Shown here piece after piece: positions 1 through 10,790 of a DNA stretch of 64,000 nucleotides. The position numbers and the translations under genes were made by a program. The DNA lies in contig NC_064614.1 of the NCBI RefSeq assembly GCF_023898315.1, forward strand, positions 1,051,342,432-1,051,406,431, read 5' to 3'. This DNA comes from Schistocerca nitens. Taxonomy: Eukaryota; Arthropoda; Insecta; Orthoptera; Acrididae. Under the pieces are notes generated by a model, which made no database searches, was not told the DNA's origin, and saw only the letters and a program-made list of their open reading frames with translations. Position 1 is the stretch's first letter. Every line of letters begins with the position of its first letter.

Positions 1-426
1 GATTTTCTGCCAGGTTTTGAGAAAAGTTTCCTTGTGGAAATTATCCGCGCTACATTTCGAGCTTGTGTAAAAGATCGCCAATCTTGGTGCTTTTCGTTTG
101 TTTAAATTTTTCATATTTTCTTCCTTGTTTCTGCAACAATGTTCTGCTGTTTTGTCTACCAAGAAGGATCAGCTGCATCGTTTATTAATTTATTTGGTAT
201 AAATCTTTGAACTGATGTCGATACTGTTTCTTTGAATTCAAGCCACATCAGGTCTACACTTACATTGTTAATTTGGGAGGAGTGGGGATTTTATCTCCGG
301 AAGACATCAAGCGAATTTTTATCTGCTCTTTTGAGTAGCTATATTTTTAGTAATGAAATGATAATTAAATAGACCGTAGCTGCAAGCAGGCGTTGATACA
401 CTTCATTGGGGACATGTTGAAAATGT
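1..426. other. No recognisable feature
   Basis: AT-rich sequence with no open frame, repeat or motif that I can recognise. It runs up to the tRNA-like sequence on the minus strand. Confidence 0.5.
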
Positions 427-504
427 GTGCCCCGACCGGGACTCGAACCCGGGATCTCCTGCTTACATGGCAGACGCTCTATCCATCTGAGCCACCGCGG
501 GCAC
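427..504 (-). tRNA. tRNA-Thr(UGU)-like sequence, probably a SINE head
   Basis: Read on the minus strand, this 78-nt stretch folds as a tRNA cloverleaf. It has a near-complete acceptor stem, an A-box region with TGGCTCAGATGG, an anticodon stem TCTGC/GCAGG, and a perfect T-arm CCGGG-TTCGAGT-CCCGG. The central loop CATGTAA would place UGU as the anticodon, but position 33 is A instead of the near-invariant U, and the last acceptor pair is G-G. Similar sequences are, from recollection, dispersed in orthopteran genomes as tRNA-derived repeats, so a functional tRNA gene is unlikely. No CCA or clear T-run terminator follows directly. Confidence 0.5.
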
Positions 505-634
505 AGTGGATAGTGCGTCTGCAGGGACTTATCCCTTGCTTTTAATTTTTTAAAGGATTTGTGGGTTACGGTATTCAGTTTCGCTAAGACAACCCTGTGT
601 TCACTACTCCCTGTATCCGTTTTAATTCTCTCTG

Positions 635-820
635 AGCTCTGAGCACTATGGGACTCAACATCTGAGGTCATCAGTCCCCTAGAACTTAGAACTACCTAAA
701 CCTAACTAACCTAAGGACATCACACACATCTATGCCCGAGGCAGGATTCGAACCTGCGACCGTAGCAGTCACGCGGTTCCGGACTGAAGTGCCTAGAACC
801 GCACGGCCACCGCGGCCGGC
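635..820 (-). mobile_element. SINE-1 copy (tRNA-derived, ~190 bp)
   Basis: Antisense copy of the commonest repeat in the window. Read on the minus strand it has a tRNA-like head starting GCCGGCCGCGGTGGCC, a B box GGTTCGAATCC, the junction GGGCATAGATGTGTGTGATG, and a tail rich in TTAGGTTAGTTAGG ending GTGCTCAGAG. The head is complete, so the copy is not 5'-truncated. I could not define a target duplication. Confidence 0.9.
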
Positions 821-1342
821 GCTAAGAGGTCAAGTGTGTTTTCACAACGATTTACTATTCGAGTGAACTCATGAATTAAGTGCTCGAAATAATTTCCAGA
901 GAATGCGTTTGCACAATTTTTGATGATGTTTTATGCGTACCTCCAGATTTAAACAAGTATTTTCGCTAACGTATCGAGGTTAAATTGAATTACTGCCAGC
1001 TATAATTGTGTGAGTTGGGTATATGTTTGAAATTAAACTCAAGTTTTCTTTGAACCTTTGAGCAATAGTATCATCTGAGTTGGGAGGTTTGTAAAATGAG
1101 CCAGTTATTATTTTATTTCAGTTGCCACGGATGACCTATACCCACACTAACTCGCAGGGACTAAGTGCTTCAATTTCTTTGCGAGATAAATTTCTTCTAA
1201 CAGCAGCAAACATCTCATCGACAACTGTGCTTAGTCTATCCTTTCGGCTGAACTTATCTCCGACTTTATCAAGCTTTCAGTGCCTCTAAGGATTTGAGCA
1301 TCAGTGCTTTCTACGTGGGCTTCATACTCTTATTAGCTATAT
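821..1342. other. No recognisable feature
   Basis: Unannotated AT-rich spacer between a SINE and a tRNA-like repeat. I see no coding potential or repeat. Confidence 0.45.
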
Positions 1343-1590
1343 GGACGACCATCAGCTGTGTGATGGAATGACGACAGCGAAAATTTGCGTCAGAACACAG
1401 ATATCCCGGTTATCGCGAGCGGTCGCCTCATCATTTGGTTAACAAAGCACGACTCATGGACAGGCTATAACTTCCATATGTCGTCAACTATGTGTCTACA
1501 ACCTGTGTTATTACATAATTATGTACATTTCCTTACATGGGAGATATTTTACTTGAAAGTCGCTTGCCTGTGTCGGCGGTTAAATACGAT
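1343..1590 (-). repeat. tRNA-like repeat B, copy 1
   Basis: Minus-strand copy of a roughly 240-bp repeat that recurs at 1597-1816 and 3205-3475. The family has tRNA-like A-box and B-box regions, then a tail containing AAATTTTCGTTGCCGTCATTCC. This copy is inverted relative to the next, so the pair could be the two arms of one palindromic element. It has decayed in the B box (TATCTGTGTTCTGAC replaces the TTCGA core). Confidence 0.6.
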
Positions 1591-1596
1591 AGTGTA

Positions 1597-1816
1597 GTGC
1601 CTGTGCTATCCCGAATTACAATGCAAAGATTCCTCTACGGGAATACGCATAATGGATGCACGAGCACAGATTGTAGACACGGTTGACGACATACGTAAGT
1701 TTCGGTCTGGCCATGGGTTGTGCTCGGATAGCCAAGTTGTAAGGCGACTGCACGCGACAAGCGGGAAATCCGGATTCGAGTCCAGGTCAGGCAAAAATTT
1801 TCATTGTCATTATTCC
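1597..1816 (+). repeat. tRNA-like repeat B, copy 2, cut by an LTR
   Basis: Plus-strand copy with an A-box-like GATAGCCAAGTTGTAAGG and a B-box-like GGATTCGAGTCC. Compared with copy 3, the homology stops at ATTCC exactly where the LTR at 1817 begins and resumes after it as TTCCATTATATAGCT. The LTR therefore inserted into this repeat. Confidence 0.65.
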
Positions 1817-3177
1817 TGAGCCGTGCGCGGCTCGTGTTCATGCCGTTTATTGCTTGTCATATTGTCTTTAGGGCACTGTCGCCTCGTTTCTTATTCGATT
1901 TACTGGTGTCACTAAGTTGTTGGTTTGCTTGCCCGCGAGTGTCAGCAGCAGCTCTTATCGATAAGTGCACTGTCGTACTATCTCTGAAGCGACTGATAGT
2001 ATTTCCGGGCCGTCGTATGTGGGACGGTGCGCCAGTTAGGTGCGGATAGTCAGTACTCGCCGACCGTTGGCGACACACATGTACTGTCCGACAGAAGAAG
2101 GCTGGAGCCAGAACGACAGTTAGTTGGTAGTTCGGTCGGTCGTCTCATCGGACGACGTGTATTTGGTCGCCGACCGCTTATGGAAACTCTGTGTGTGTCG
2201 ACTTGTGATTTCTCGTTGTGGTTTCAGTATTGTCGGAGTTCTTGGTGCAAGTGTTTGAGTGGAACTGTGTGTAGTTTCTGTGATTTCCACTGAGCAGTTA
2301 TGATTGCTGTCTGCGTACTGGTTAAGGCAGTCGGTCGGTTGGGTCAGAGCATCGAGTGTGTGTTTCCTCGCCGTGTTGATACTGTCCGGCACGGCGTGTA
2401 GTTAGACAGCCTTTGGTGTTCCTTAATATTTTTGAGTGTATTTAGACGCCAATATTTGAAGACGTAGTGCTTCTGGTATCTTCGTCCTCGTTGACATTTT
2501 CCGTTCACGTGCCGTTGAACTGGCTGAAGGGAATTGATCAGATTGTTTGTCGGTCCTTCAGCCGTCTCTGGGTCGAGTTGCCCTCCGATTATTTATTATT
2601 ACTTTTGGCTGCCTGTCTCACCTACACTTATGTTAGAGTTACCTCCTCAAGCCGACCCTTGGAGCATTTCTAAGCACCACTGTTGTGTTGTTTTAGATTG
2701 TGATTTTCTATTAGTTTCAAGTAATGTGTGTGGCTTTCAGCTGAACTTTACGTGAAATATTTTAAGATAGAACCTACAGCTGTCTATTAATTTAGTTTGT
2801 TTTAATTTTAAAGTAAGTCCTTCAGCCAACTTAAATTAACGTTTCAAGATTGGATTGTTTAAAACTTACTTTTAAAAAATGGAGATTTTGCTCTATTTCA
2901 AATCTTTCTTATTCAGGCCTTAAGCCTTCAGTTCTTCAAAGTTCAGTGTGTGGCCTTCAGCCCATCTTTTACGTAAATTTATTTTCTTTTTTTAACTAAG
3001 GCCTTCAGCCGTGTGTATTCCTTAAAGCAATTTTAATAACTGGTTTTTGAATCCTTTTAAGGGTATGTCTGATTAAGTGTTTTTACAAAAATAAAATTTG
3101 TGTGTTTTGTGCAACTAACAGTAACTGATTTCAACAACCGTACCCTGATTCGCTCTGTCCTATGAAACCAGATTTCA
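1817..3177 (+). mobile_element. Solo LTR, long-LTR family, copy 1
   Basis: Starts TGAGCCGTGCGCGGCTCG and ends ACCAGATTTCA, giving the TG...CA ends of an LTR. It is flanked by a near-perfect 5-bp target duplication, ATTCC (1812-1816) and GTTCC (3178-3182). Order inside: a GC-rich 5' part with a short palindrome at the tip, a shared TTATCGATAAG motif near 1957, a Cys/Trp-coloured but non-coding middle, then a T-rich 3' part with repeated GGCCTTCAGCC-like units and AATAAA about 90 bp before the end. At 1361 bp it is the shortest of three copies. No internal retroviral-type region, primer-binding site or second LTR adjoins it, so I call it solo. Superfamily (Gypsy, BEL or Copia) cannot be told from an LTR alone. 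Confidence 0.75.
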
Positions 3178-3204
3178 GTTCCATTATATAGCTATATCGC
3201 ATAT

Positions 3205-3475
3205 ATACGCCGACAACGGGCAATCGCCTTTCAAGTAAAATGTCTCCCCCGTACGGGAATACACATAATGATGTTGTAGACAAATGATTGACGACACATG
3301 GAAGTTTGGGTGTGGCCGTGAGTAGTATTCAGATAGCCAAACGGTAAGGAGACCACTCGCGATAAGCCGGGAATCCGGTTTCGAATACGGGTCCGACACA
3401 AATTTTCGTTGCCGTCATTCCATTATTCAGCTGATGGTTGTGCGTATTCACCACTGCGAATACATTTCTTGTAAT
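3205..3475 (+). repeat. tRNA-like repeat B, copy 3
   Basis: Best-preserved copy of the repeat. It shows A-box-like GATAGCCAAACGGTAAGG and B-box-like GGTTTCGAATACGGG, then the AAATTTTCGTTGCCGTC tail and a 3' part ending near TTTCTTGTAATGGAAC. Pol III promoter-like spacing suggests a tRNA-derived SINE family, but the ends are not defined by a target duplication. Confidence 0.6.
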
Positions 3476-5409
3476 GGAACAAGAGATAATCGACTTGCAT
3501 TGTCAAGTACAATCTCCATCTTGTAACTGTAAGCATTTCTTGAGGCGCAAATACTTTTCTTCAGTTATCTCACACTGTAGAGACAATCTAAATAATAAAA
3601 TCGCCCACTGACGATTCCTCGGAAGCTTAATTCTGTAAGCGGGCTGTTCACCCAGTGCGGGGATCGAGAATCTCGACCGTTTCTACCTGTTATCGACATT
3701 GACACTGGTGAGGTATCGGTCGTTCGGATTCCAAGACGTGACATAAAGTAATGCAGGAGGCAGATGACTTATTATAATAAACAGCAGTTCTCCATTCAGG
3801 ATGGTTGGGTTCCAATGGTGAAAGCGAAACATCAGGAATGGAATGACTTTTTTGTTCATGTGACACTTTTTGGAATTTAACCACCATCAGATATCCAGGA
3901 GCCATTACTGCATGTAGACATGGCGTTTCAGATTGTATGTAAAACACCGTATCTACATTCAGTAGTCGCTCCTGGATGTTTATCTGACGGATAAATTCCG
4001 CAACGCGTCAGAAGAGGAGTAATATCACTCGTATCTCATGTTTGACTTCTACCGTTGCGACCCAGTCAGCCTGAATGCAAAACTACCGACTGCTTCAATT
4101 TTAAATTTGACTTTGGATAACAACTAACGGAAAGCTTTTTCGCGTGGCATACTTACAGATTTTCAAGTTTTGGATTTCTTTTTCCTTTGATTGTACTGTA
4201 AAACCCTATTTATGGCAAAATTACGTGATTCTAGGCCAACGAAAAGTGCATTATACATTTCGATGAGTGAGTTTGTATTAAAGTATGTGACACAAATGGG
4301 CAGACGCTTAGACTGCATTGACATGTAAGGTTAAATTTTGTACACCGCCAAGGCACTGCCGACTTAAACATAATTTCGATATGTTACGTACAGCCGTTCC
4401 TGATAAAAATGGTTTTTAACAGTCGAACAAAGAGATAAACAGACAGTCAGACAGACCGACTATAAAGCGATCATATACAGGTTCCGTTTCTCCCGACTGA
4501 GGTAGGAAACATGAAAAGGGACGAAATATGATGCTCTATGCCAAAAACTAGTGCGACTGCACCCGAAAAGTAGGAAATTAAAACTTCAGACCAGGTCCTG
4601 CCACAGATTATCTGCTGTTCGTTTATATACATTAAACAATAATGCTATTTCGCTCCAGTACGTCAAAATCACTTTAGCGGAACTCAAAATGTGAAAGTGA
4701 ACATATTTCTCAAATCAAAGTTTGTGGTGGAAAACAGATTTCTCTATTATGTTTGGTAGAAATAGAATTCACATTGTTCGTACCTTTCAATTTCACTGCA
4801 TTCACACACTCCGCGGAAAGCTTTTTAAGTAAATCGCAGCGAGTAATTTGTCCCACATCTCACAAATGGGCAACTGTACCATCTCTAACAACATCTACGT
4901 CGACAGATAGGAAAAACTAATCCATAAAACCTGCCCTCGTTTTAATTTACTTTCTGCTGTTGGACGCTTACGGTCTTCATGGGTAACTACGAAGGAATGT
5001 ATGAAGTTCGTGCTACACGCAGTGATTTTTCTTAGTTTTTATTTGCATTTGTTTCGAAGTAAACATTGTTTGGAACTTCAGTTCGGCGTTCTCCATTAGC
5101 TGTTATAAAATACGCCAGAAACTGCCTGAAGCAATTTATTCTTGTTGGTCTACAAATCCTTTCGGCATGATAAAACCACGGTAAAAGTTTTGATTGGAGG
5201 TTCATACACTTTCCACAAAAGCTTTACTAACTTCGCACATTAAATTACAAGAGCTCTCCGCACAGACTTGGAAAGCAAAGCGAAAGGAGCTATTTTCTGT
5301 AGAACGAGAGTTGCTAACATCTACCGCCACAAAAAAGTCTAACGGCTTCTAACAAACGGCTTCAAAGAGATCAGAACTCATTAGTGGGGGCAGAAACGAC
5401 TCTTAAAAA
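3476..5409. other. Unannotated spacer, 1.9 kb
   Basis: No coding frame or classifiable element. A stretch near 4420-4505 (repeated GACAGACAG then GGTTCCGTTTCTCCCGACTGAGG) resembles a short dispersed repeat that I recall from several insect genomes. The rest appears to be single-copy within the window. Confidence 0.4.
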
Positions 5410-6630
5410 AAAGTAAGAGAAAACTATTCCATCTGGTGTGCAAGATGACGTACTTTCAGACTTTAAGAAGAATTTAACAATTCCAGTTTACAGAGAAATC
5501 ATGTCTTGTCCGGTGTGAATATTACGGAGCTATCAGTCTGATAAATCGTGATTGCAAAATACTAATGTGAATTTTGTGCAGTAGAATGTAATAACTTGTA
5601 GAAGCTGATCTCGGTGAATATCATTTTGAATTAAAGTGATATGTAGGAGCACGCGAGCCCATACTTAGCCTGTGACTTCTCTTAAAGTAAGGAAAGGTAA
5701 ACGTAGGTTTACAGCATTTTAGACTTAAATAAAATTTTGAAGTGTTGACTGGAATACTAGTAACGAAATTCTGAAGATACCAGGGGTCTAATATAAGGAG
5801 CTAAAAGCTATTAACAAATTGAACGGAAATCAGACGGCAGTCATAAGAGCCAAGAGATATGAAAGGGAAGCAGTGGTTGAGAAGCGACAGAAAAAGGGTT
5901 GTAGCCTAGCCGTTATTCAATTTGTACACTGAGCAAGCAGTACAGGAAATCAAAGAAAAATTTGAAGGATGAATTAAAGTTCAGAGAGAACAAATGCAGA
6001 CTTTGAAGTTTGTCGACGACACTGTAATTCTGTCAGATCCGTCAGAGACAGCAAAGGAAATATAGTCTAGTGAAATTAAATCGGGTGATTCTGAGAGAAT
6101 TTGACTAGGAAATGAGACTTGAAAAGTAGTAGACGAGTTTTGCTATTTAGCCATCAAAGAAACTGATGGTGTCCAAAGTAGAGACGATGTAACATGTAGA
6201 GTGGCAGCGGCAAAGAAAGCGTTTCTAAAGGAGAGTAATTTGTTAACATAGAACATAGATTTAAGTGAAGGTATTTGTGTAGAGTGTAGCCATGTACGGA
6301 AGTGAAACATGGACAGTAAATATTTTAGCCAAGAACTAATGAGGAGGTACTGCACAGAGTTGCGGATACAAACATATTTGTGACACAACTTGAGTAAAAG
6401 AAAGCTCAGTTGATAGGACACATTATGAGACATGAAGGGATCACCAGTTTATTATTGGAGGGAAGTGTGGGGGGCATCAAAATCATGGGAGGAGATCAAA
6501 AGATGAATACGGTAAGCAGATTCAGATGGCTGTAGACTGCAGTACATATTCAGAGATAAAGAGGCAAGCAAATGATACAGTAGCTCGGAGAGCTACATCA
6601 AACCAACTTTTGCGCTGAAGGCCACTACAC
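5410..6630 (+). mobile_element. RTE-type LINE relic
   Basis: Heavily decayed, 5'-truncated relative of the element at 14492-17762. Matching blocks in order are CCATCTGGTGTGCAAGATG, the palm region with the FVDDTVILS-like block near 6008-6030, the CYLAIKETDG-like block near 6140, and the C-terminal ESETW and GHIMRHEGITSLLLEG-like blocks, ending in the typical ATCAAACCAA. It has many frameshifts and stops, so no product is expected. The 3' microsatellite tail is lost. Confidence 0.7.
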
Positions 6631-7057
6631 AAGACAATTGTAATAACTGTCCTGATTTACTATTAAGATATTTTGCCTGAAATCGTTGTATCGCATAATT
6701 ATGAATGCTGCGTTAATTATTTTTAATAGGTAATGAAATATATAACGTGTTTCCATTTTATATTATAAATATTAATGTAGTGTTACCTCCATCAAAGGAG
6801 TATTTCACCTTGCTCACCAAAAAGTGGCATCTGAAAAGTCGAAACATTTAAACACATTCCGCTTTTATTTTTTTAAATATTGCAATGTAATTTAAATCTG
6901 AGAATTGATGAATATAGTTTCTTCTCTATTCTGTCAACTGCGTAATCAAATTTTGTACTTAGAGTTGCCGTTTCGAAACAATCCTAACAAGTACAGAAAC
7001 TCATAAAAAGATTGAGCTAATGTTGTACTGTGAAAATACAGTTTTATAAGATATAAT
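6631..7057. other. No recognisable feature
   Basis: AT-rich spacer between two LINE relics. No structure recognised. Confidence 0.45.
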
Positions 7058-7079
7058 ATGAGTTGGGATACGTGCCAGT

Positions 7080-7743
7080 ATAATTTCGAATTTCAACTTT
7101 TGTATGTCTACCTTGGCCAGGCTGTAGATTTGAAGGGAGACATAAGGCCAGAAAACTATCGACGTGAAGGGAGACATAAGGCCAGAAAACTATCGACGCA
7201 TCAAGCTTGGCTGGCAACCATTTGGGAAGAATTAAAAAGTATTCAGATCAAAAATGCCAGTAAATTTGAAGAAAGCAGTATTTGATCAATGCATTCTTCC
7301 TGTGATGACGTATGGCTACGAGACATGGACACTGAACTCATTTACAAAAGGGAAACTTAAGACAGCACAGAGAGCCATAGAGAGATCAATGCTGGGCTAT
7401 ACAAGAAAGGACAGGAAAAGGGCAGATGACATCCGGTCTGTGACGAAGGTTAATGACATCTTAGAGACAGTAGGTTCCTTGAAATGGCAGTGGGCTGGCC
7501 ACGTCGCAAGAAGAAAAAACAACAGATGGACGAAGCTAGTAGTCCGAGAGAGCACCGGAAGCCTAGAGGAAGACCACCAGACAGATGGGACAAAGACATC
7601 AAGAAGATCGCTGGTAACACCTGGCAGAACTGCCCAAGACCGTCCCACTTGGAGAAGACTGCTAAAGCCTACCTGAATCCACGACTCGAAGAGGCCACAT
7701 CATTTAATGAGTGAATTGGCTGATGATGATGATGATGATGATG
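7080..7743 (+). mobile_element. 5'-truncated RTE LINE (second lineage)
   Basis: C-terminal end of a different RTE lineage. The start encodes YLGQAVDLKGDI and the end encodes YLNPRLEEATSFNE followed by a (GAT)n tail at about 7718-7743, a usual RTE 3' end. Between them are LKKAVFDQCILPVMTYGYET, WAGHVARR and RPRGRPPDRW. A 34-bp tandem duplication (7131-7164 repeated at 7165-7198) shifts the frame, and two more frameshifts lie between about 7550 and 7660. It has no endonuclease or palm region. Confidence 0.75.
7254..7714 (+). pseudogene. RTE reverse transcriptase C-terminus, frameshifted
   Basis: The longest readable part of the RTE fragment. One frame carries residues from VNLKKAVFDQCILP to AGHVARRKNNRWTK, a second carries HRKPRGRPPDRWDKDIKK, and the first returns with AQDRPTWRRLLK. 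The final residues KAYLNPRLEEATSFNE are again in the second frame, with a stop at 7712-7714. The catalytic palm lies upstream and is missing, so this cannot encode an active enzyme. Confidence 0.7.
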
Positions 7744-7779
7744 TGAGAAGAAGTGATCATAAATCAGGCAATGTCGGTA

Positions 7780-9145
7780 AAACACTTCTGCCCATTAAAA
7801 TTGCTACACCTCGAAGATGACGTGCTACATACGCGAAAGTTAACCGACAGGAAGAAGATGCTGTGATATGCAAATGATTAGCTTTTCAGAGCATTCACAC
7901 AAGGTTGGCGCCGGTGGCGACACCTACAACGTGCTGACATGAGGAAAGTTTCCAACCGATTTCTCATACACAAACAGCAGTTGACCGACGTCGCCTGGTG
8001 AAACATTGTTGTCATGCCTCGTGTAAGGAAGAGAAATGCGTACCATCACGTTTCCGACTTTGATAAAGGTCCGATTGCAGCCTTGGTCGAGATACAATGA
8101 CTGTTAGCAGAATATGGAATCGGTGGGTTCAGGAGGGTAATACGGAACGCCGTGCTGGATCACAACGGCCTCGTATCACTAGCAGTCAGATGATAGGCAT
8201 CTTATCCGCATGGCTGAAACGGATTATGCAGCCACGTGTAGATCCCTGAGTCAACACATAGGGTCGTTTGCAAGACAACATCCATCTGCACGAACAGTTC
8301 GACGAGGTTTGCAGCAGCATGGACCATCAGCTCGGAGACCATGGCAGCGGTTACCATTGACGCTCAATCACAGACATGAGCGCCTGCGATGGTATACTCA
8401 ACGACGAACCTGGGTGCACGAATGGCAAAACGTCATTTTTTCGGATGAGTCCAGGTTCTGTGTACAGCATCATGACGGTCGCATCCGTGTTTGGCGACAT
8501 CGCGTTGAACGCACATTGGAAGCGTGTATTAGTCATCACCGTACTGGCGTATCACCCGGCGTGATGGTATGGGGTGCCACTGGTTACACGTCTCGGTCAC
8601 ATCTTGTTCGCATTGACGGCACTTTGAACAGTGGATGTTACATTTCAGATGTGATACGACCCGTGGCTCTACCCTTCACTCAATCCCTGCGAAACCCTAC
8701 ATTTCAGCAGGATAATGCACGACCGCATGTTGCAGGTCTTGTATGGGCCTTTCTGGATACAGAAAATGTTCGAGTGCTGCCCTGGTCAGCACATTCTCCA
8801 GATCCCTCACCAATTGAAAACGTCTCGTCAATGTTGGCCGGGCAACTGGCTCGTCACAATACGCCAGTCATTACTCTTGATGAACTGTGGTATCGTGTGG
8901 AAGCTGCATGGGCAGCTGTACCTGTACACGCCATCCAAGCTCTGTTTGACCCAATGCCCAGGTGTATCAAGGCTGTTATTACGGCCAGAGGTGGTTGTTC
9001 TGGGTACTGATTTCTCAGGATCTATCCACCCAAATTTAGTGAAAATGTAATCACATGTCAGTTCTAGTATAATATATTTGTCCAATGAATATCCGTTTAT
9101 CATCTGCATTTCTTCTTCGTGTAGCATTTTTAATGGCCAGTAGTG
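7780..9145 (+). mobile_element. Tc1-like transposon, inactive
   Basis: The ends are imperfect inverted repeats: left CTGCCCATTAAAATTGCTAC near 7789, right complement CTGGCCATTAAAAATGCTAC. They are flanked by TA at 7778-7779 and 9146-9147, the usual Tc1/mariner target. Length 1366 bp is normal for the superfamily. It holds one transposase gene that is deleted and frameshifted in its first third. It lies directly after the (GAT)n tail of an RTE fragment. Confidence 0.8.
8014..9010 (+). pseudogene. Tc1-like transposase, broken in the N-terminal third
   Basis: A natural start at 8014 opens MPRVRKRNAYHHVSDFDKG, then a stop at 8098-8100 interrupts the first helix-turn-helix. Homology resumes in another frame with TVSRIWNRWVQEGNTERRAG, so a short deletion plus a frameshift have occurred. 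From 8210 a 266-residue frame is open to 9010 and contains the DDE catalytic core: FSDESRF (first Asp), FQQDNARPH (second Asp) and SPDPSPIENV (Glu). I count 34 residues between the second Asp and the Glu, the classical Tc1 spacing. Without the DNA-binding domain the protein should not transpose its own element. Confidence 0.85.
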
Positions 9146-9147
9146 TA

Positions 9148-10594
9148 AATACTTTTGGTCTATGTTTGATGTTTGGCTCATAGTGTCTCTCTAGATATGA
9201 ATATCATGGACAGTTTCTGCGAGCACCATAATATGCGTTAATGTATAGGTCTGGCGGTGAAGAGTAACAAAAACTTCAGCGCCCAGTCTGTGTAAAGAGA
9301 CTGAATTTGACTCTCAGAAGCTAGAAGATCGAAACTTTATTGGAGAGACGATGTACCAAGAATGATGGGTAACACTTCTAATGCTAGGAGGACTGGCCTA
9401 CAAAGTGAGTGATGTACTTGCTGTTTTTCTGCAGTCGCGTGTCCTGACTGTCTGTCCTGAAATTGAGTACCTTGAGTACCTTACGTTATCTGATTAATAG
9501 GCTTCGCACAGAGAATATTCCCTTTAATGTCACTGGTCGGTTTAATGCGCATTGCAATTTTGTTTTAAATCTTATTTTATATTTTTTTGGTCTAAACCCT
9601 CTGGGTAAGCCTAAAGGAGAACTGTTAGGTTTTGTTAACTAGTTAATATTTATTTTTCGGGGACCTGCCTAATGTCTTCGTTTTGAGATCACTTACAGAA
9701 ATTTATCTAGAGCTCAGTTTTAAATATTTTGCTGGTTTATTTAAATTTCTTTAAAAGCAAATATGGTTAAGGTCCTATCATCTTGCATCTTGTTAAGGAC
9801 CGTTAATAGGTATTATTGTAACTCAGTAACAGCGTTATTCACTATTTCGAACGCTTTTCATGTTTGTAAATTTAACATGGCCATTAACTATGAATTTTCG
9901 AGGCTGTTTTTCTTAAAGGGGACCTGTTGTTGCTTTGAAAAATAAATATTTGTTGTCCAAGGATAAATGATGTTAATTGAAGGAGCTTAGTCCTTCCATG
10001 GCATTTTCCTAATCCTGGTAATTCCCGATCACACATAGTAAGATAACTGGTTATAGAGAACACTGATGAGCCTAACATTACGTTAACCTGTGTATTAGCG
10101 TGTTGGTCCTTTTTTCGAACGCAAAACTGCAGCGATTCTTTATAGTATGAATTTGTCTAGTTCCTGGTACTATTCCGGCGGTATGTTTCACTAAATGTCA
10201 ACGCAGAGGTCACACAATTCCCGTAAATTACTGATCGCTAGTTTGTGGACGCGGGGCTGTTGTTCTACAGCTTTCCACATAGTGTTCAGGTAAAGTAAAT
10301 TTCTTGGTCAAGACAGCAACGTGAGTGCCGTGGACTGTTACGACGCAATAGTTAGCGGCTGTGTCCTGTCAACGCTACAGAGCGACTTGTGTTGGTCAGA
10401 CACTAATAGATTCGATGCTTTCCAAGGATATCAGTCCTAAACCTATCCGTAGTGCTTTAATGACCGTGGACATGTTACAACGTTGTAAGTGATTCGATGT
10501 GGGCGTGATGTCATTCAAGTAAGTAGAGCAATTCTGCAAAACTCTTAACTCAGTACGTTGAACATAAACGAGAAAGGAAGGAAGATTAGAGTGC
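9148..10594. other. Unannotated spacer, T-rich
   Basis: No coding frame of note. The part from about 9490 to 9960 is T-rich on the plus strand and ends near an AATAAATA at 9940, which could be the end of an old LTR or UTR, but I cannot define ends. Confidence 0.4.
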
Positions 10595-10790
10595 AACTTT
10601 TCAACGACTAATTGGAAATGGAGGATGATCTCGGCTTTATGACAGAAGAGGAATTACGTCGGTCATTAATTTTCCGAAAACATCCTAAGCAATATGGATA
10701 GTGCGTGGCTAAATCTGGATGGTTAAATGTGGCAACCAGATTACAAATCCAGTTTCTTAACCACTGCGCCATCTCGGATCTGTGTAATCA
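10595..10790 (-). mobile_element. Decayed tRNA-derived SINE (third family)
   Basis: On the minus strand the head reads CCGAGATGGCGCAGTGGTTA, a tRNA-like A box, then CTGGATTTGTAATCTGGTTG and CCATCCAGATTTAG. The order and spacing match an orthopteran SINE that I recall, in which the B box is followed by GGCCATCCTGATTTAGG. The B box itself has largely decayed and the 3' limit is uncertain. Confidence 0.5.

Noticed and set aside
427-504. Functional tRNA-Thr gene
   Set aside because: Position 33 is A, one acceptor pair fails, and the flanks look like a dispersed repeat. Kept only as tRNA-like.
1817-3177. DNA transposon with terminal repeats
   Set aside because: The two ends are not inverted copies of each other; TG...CA ends with 5-bp duplications fit an LTR better.
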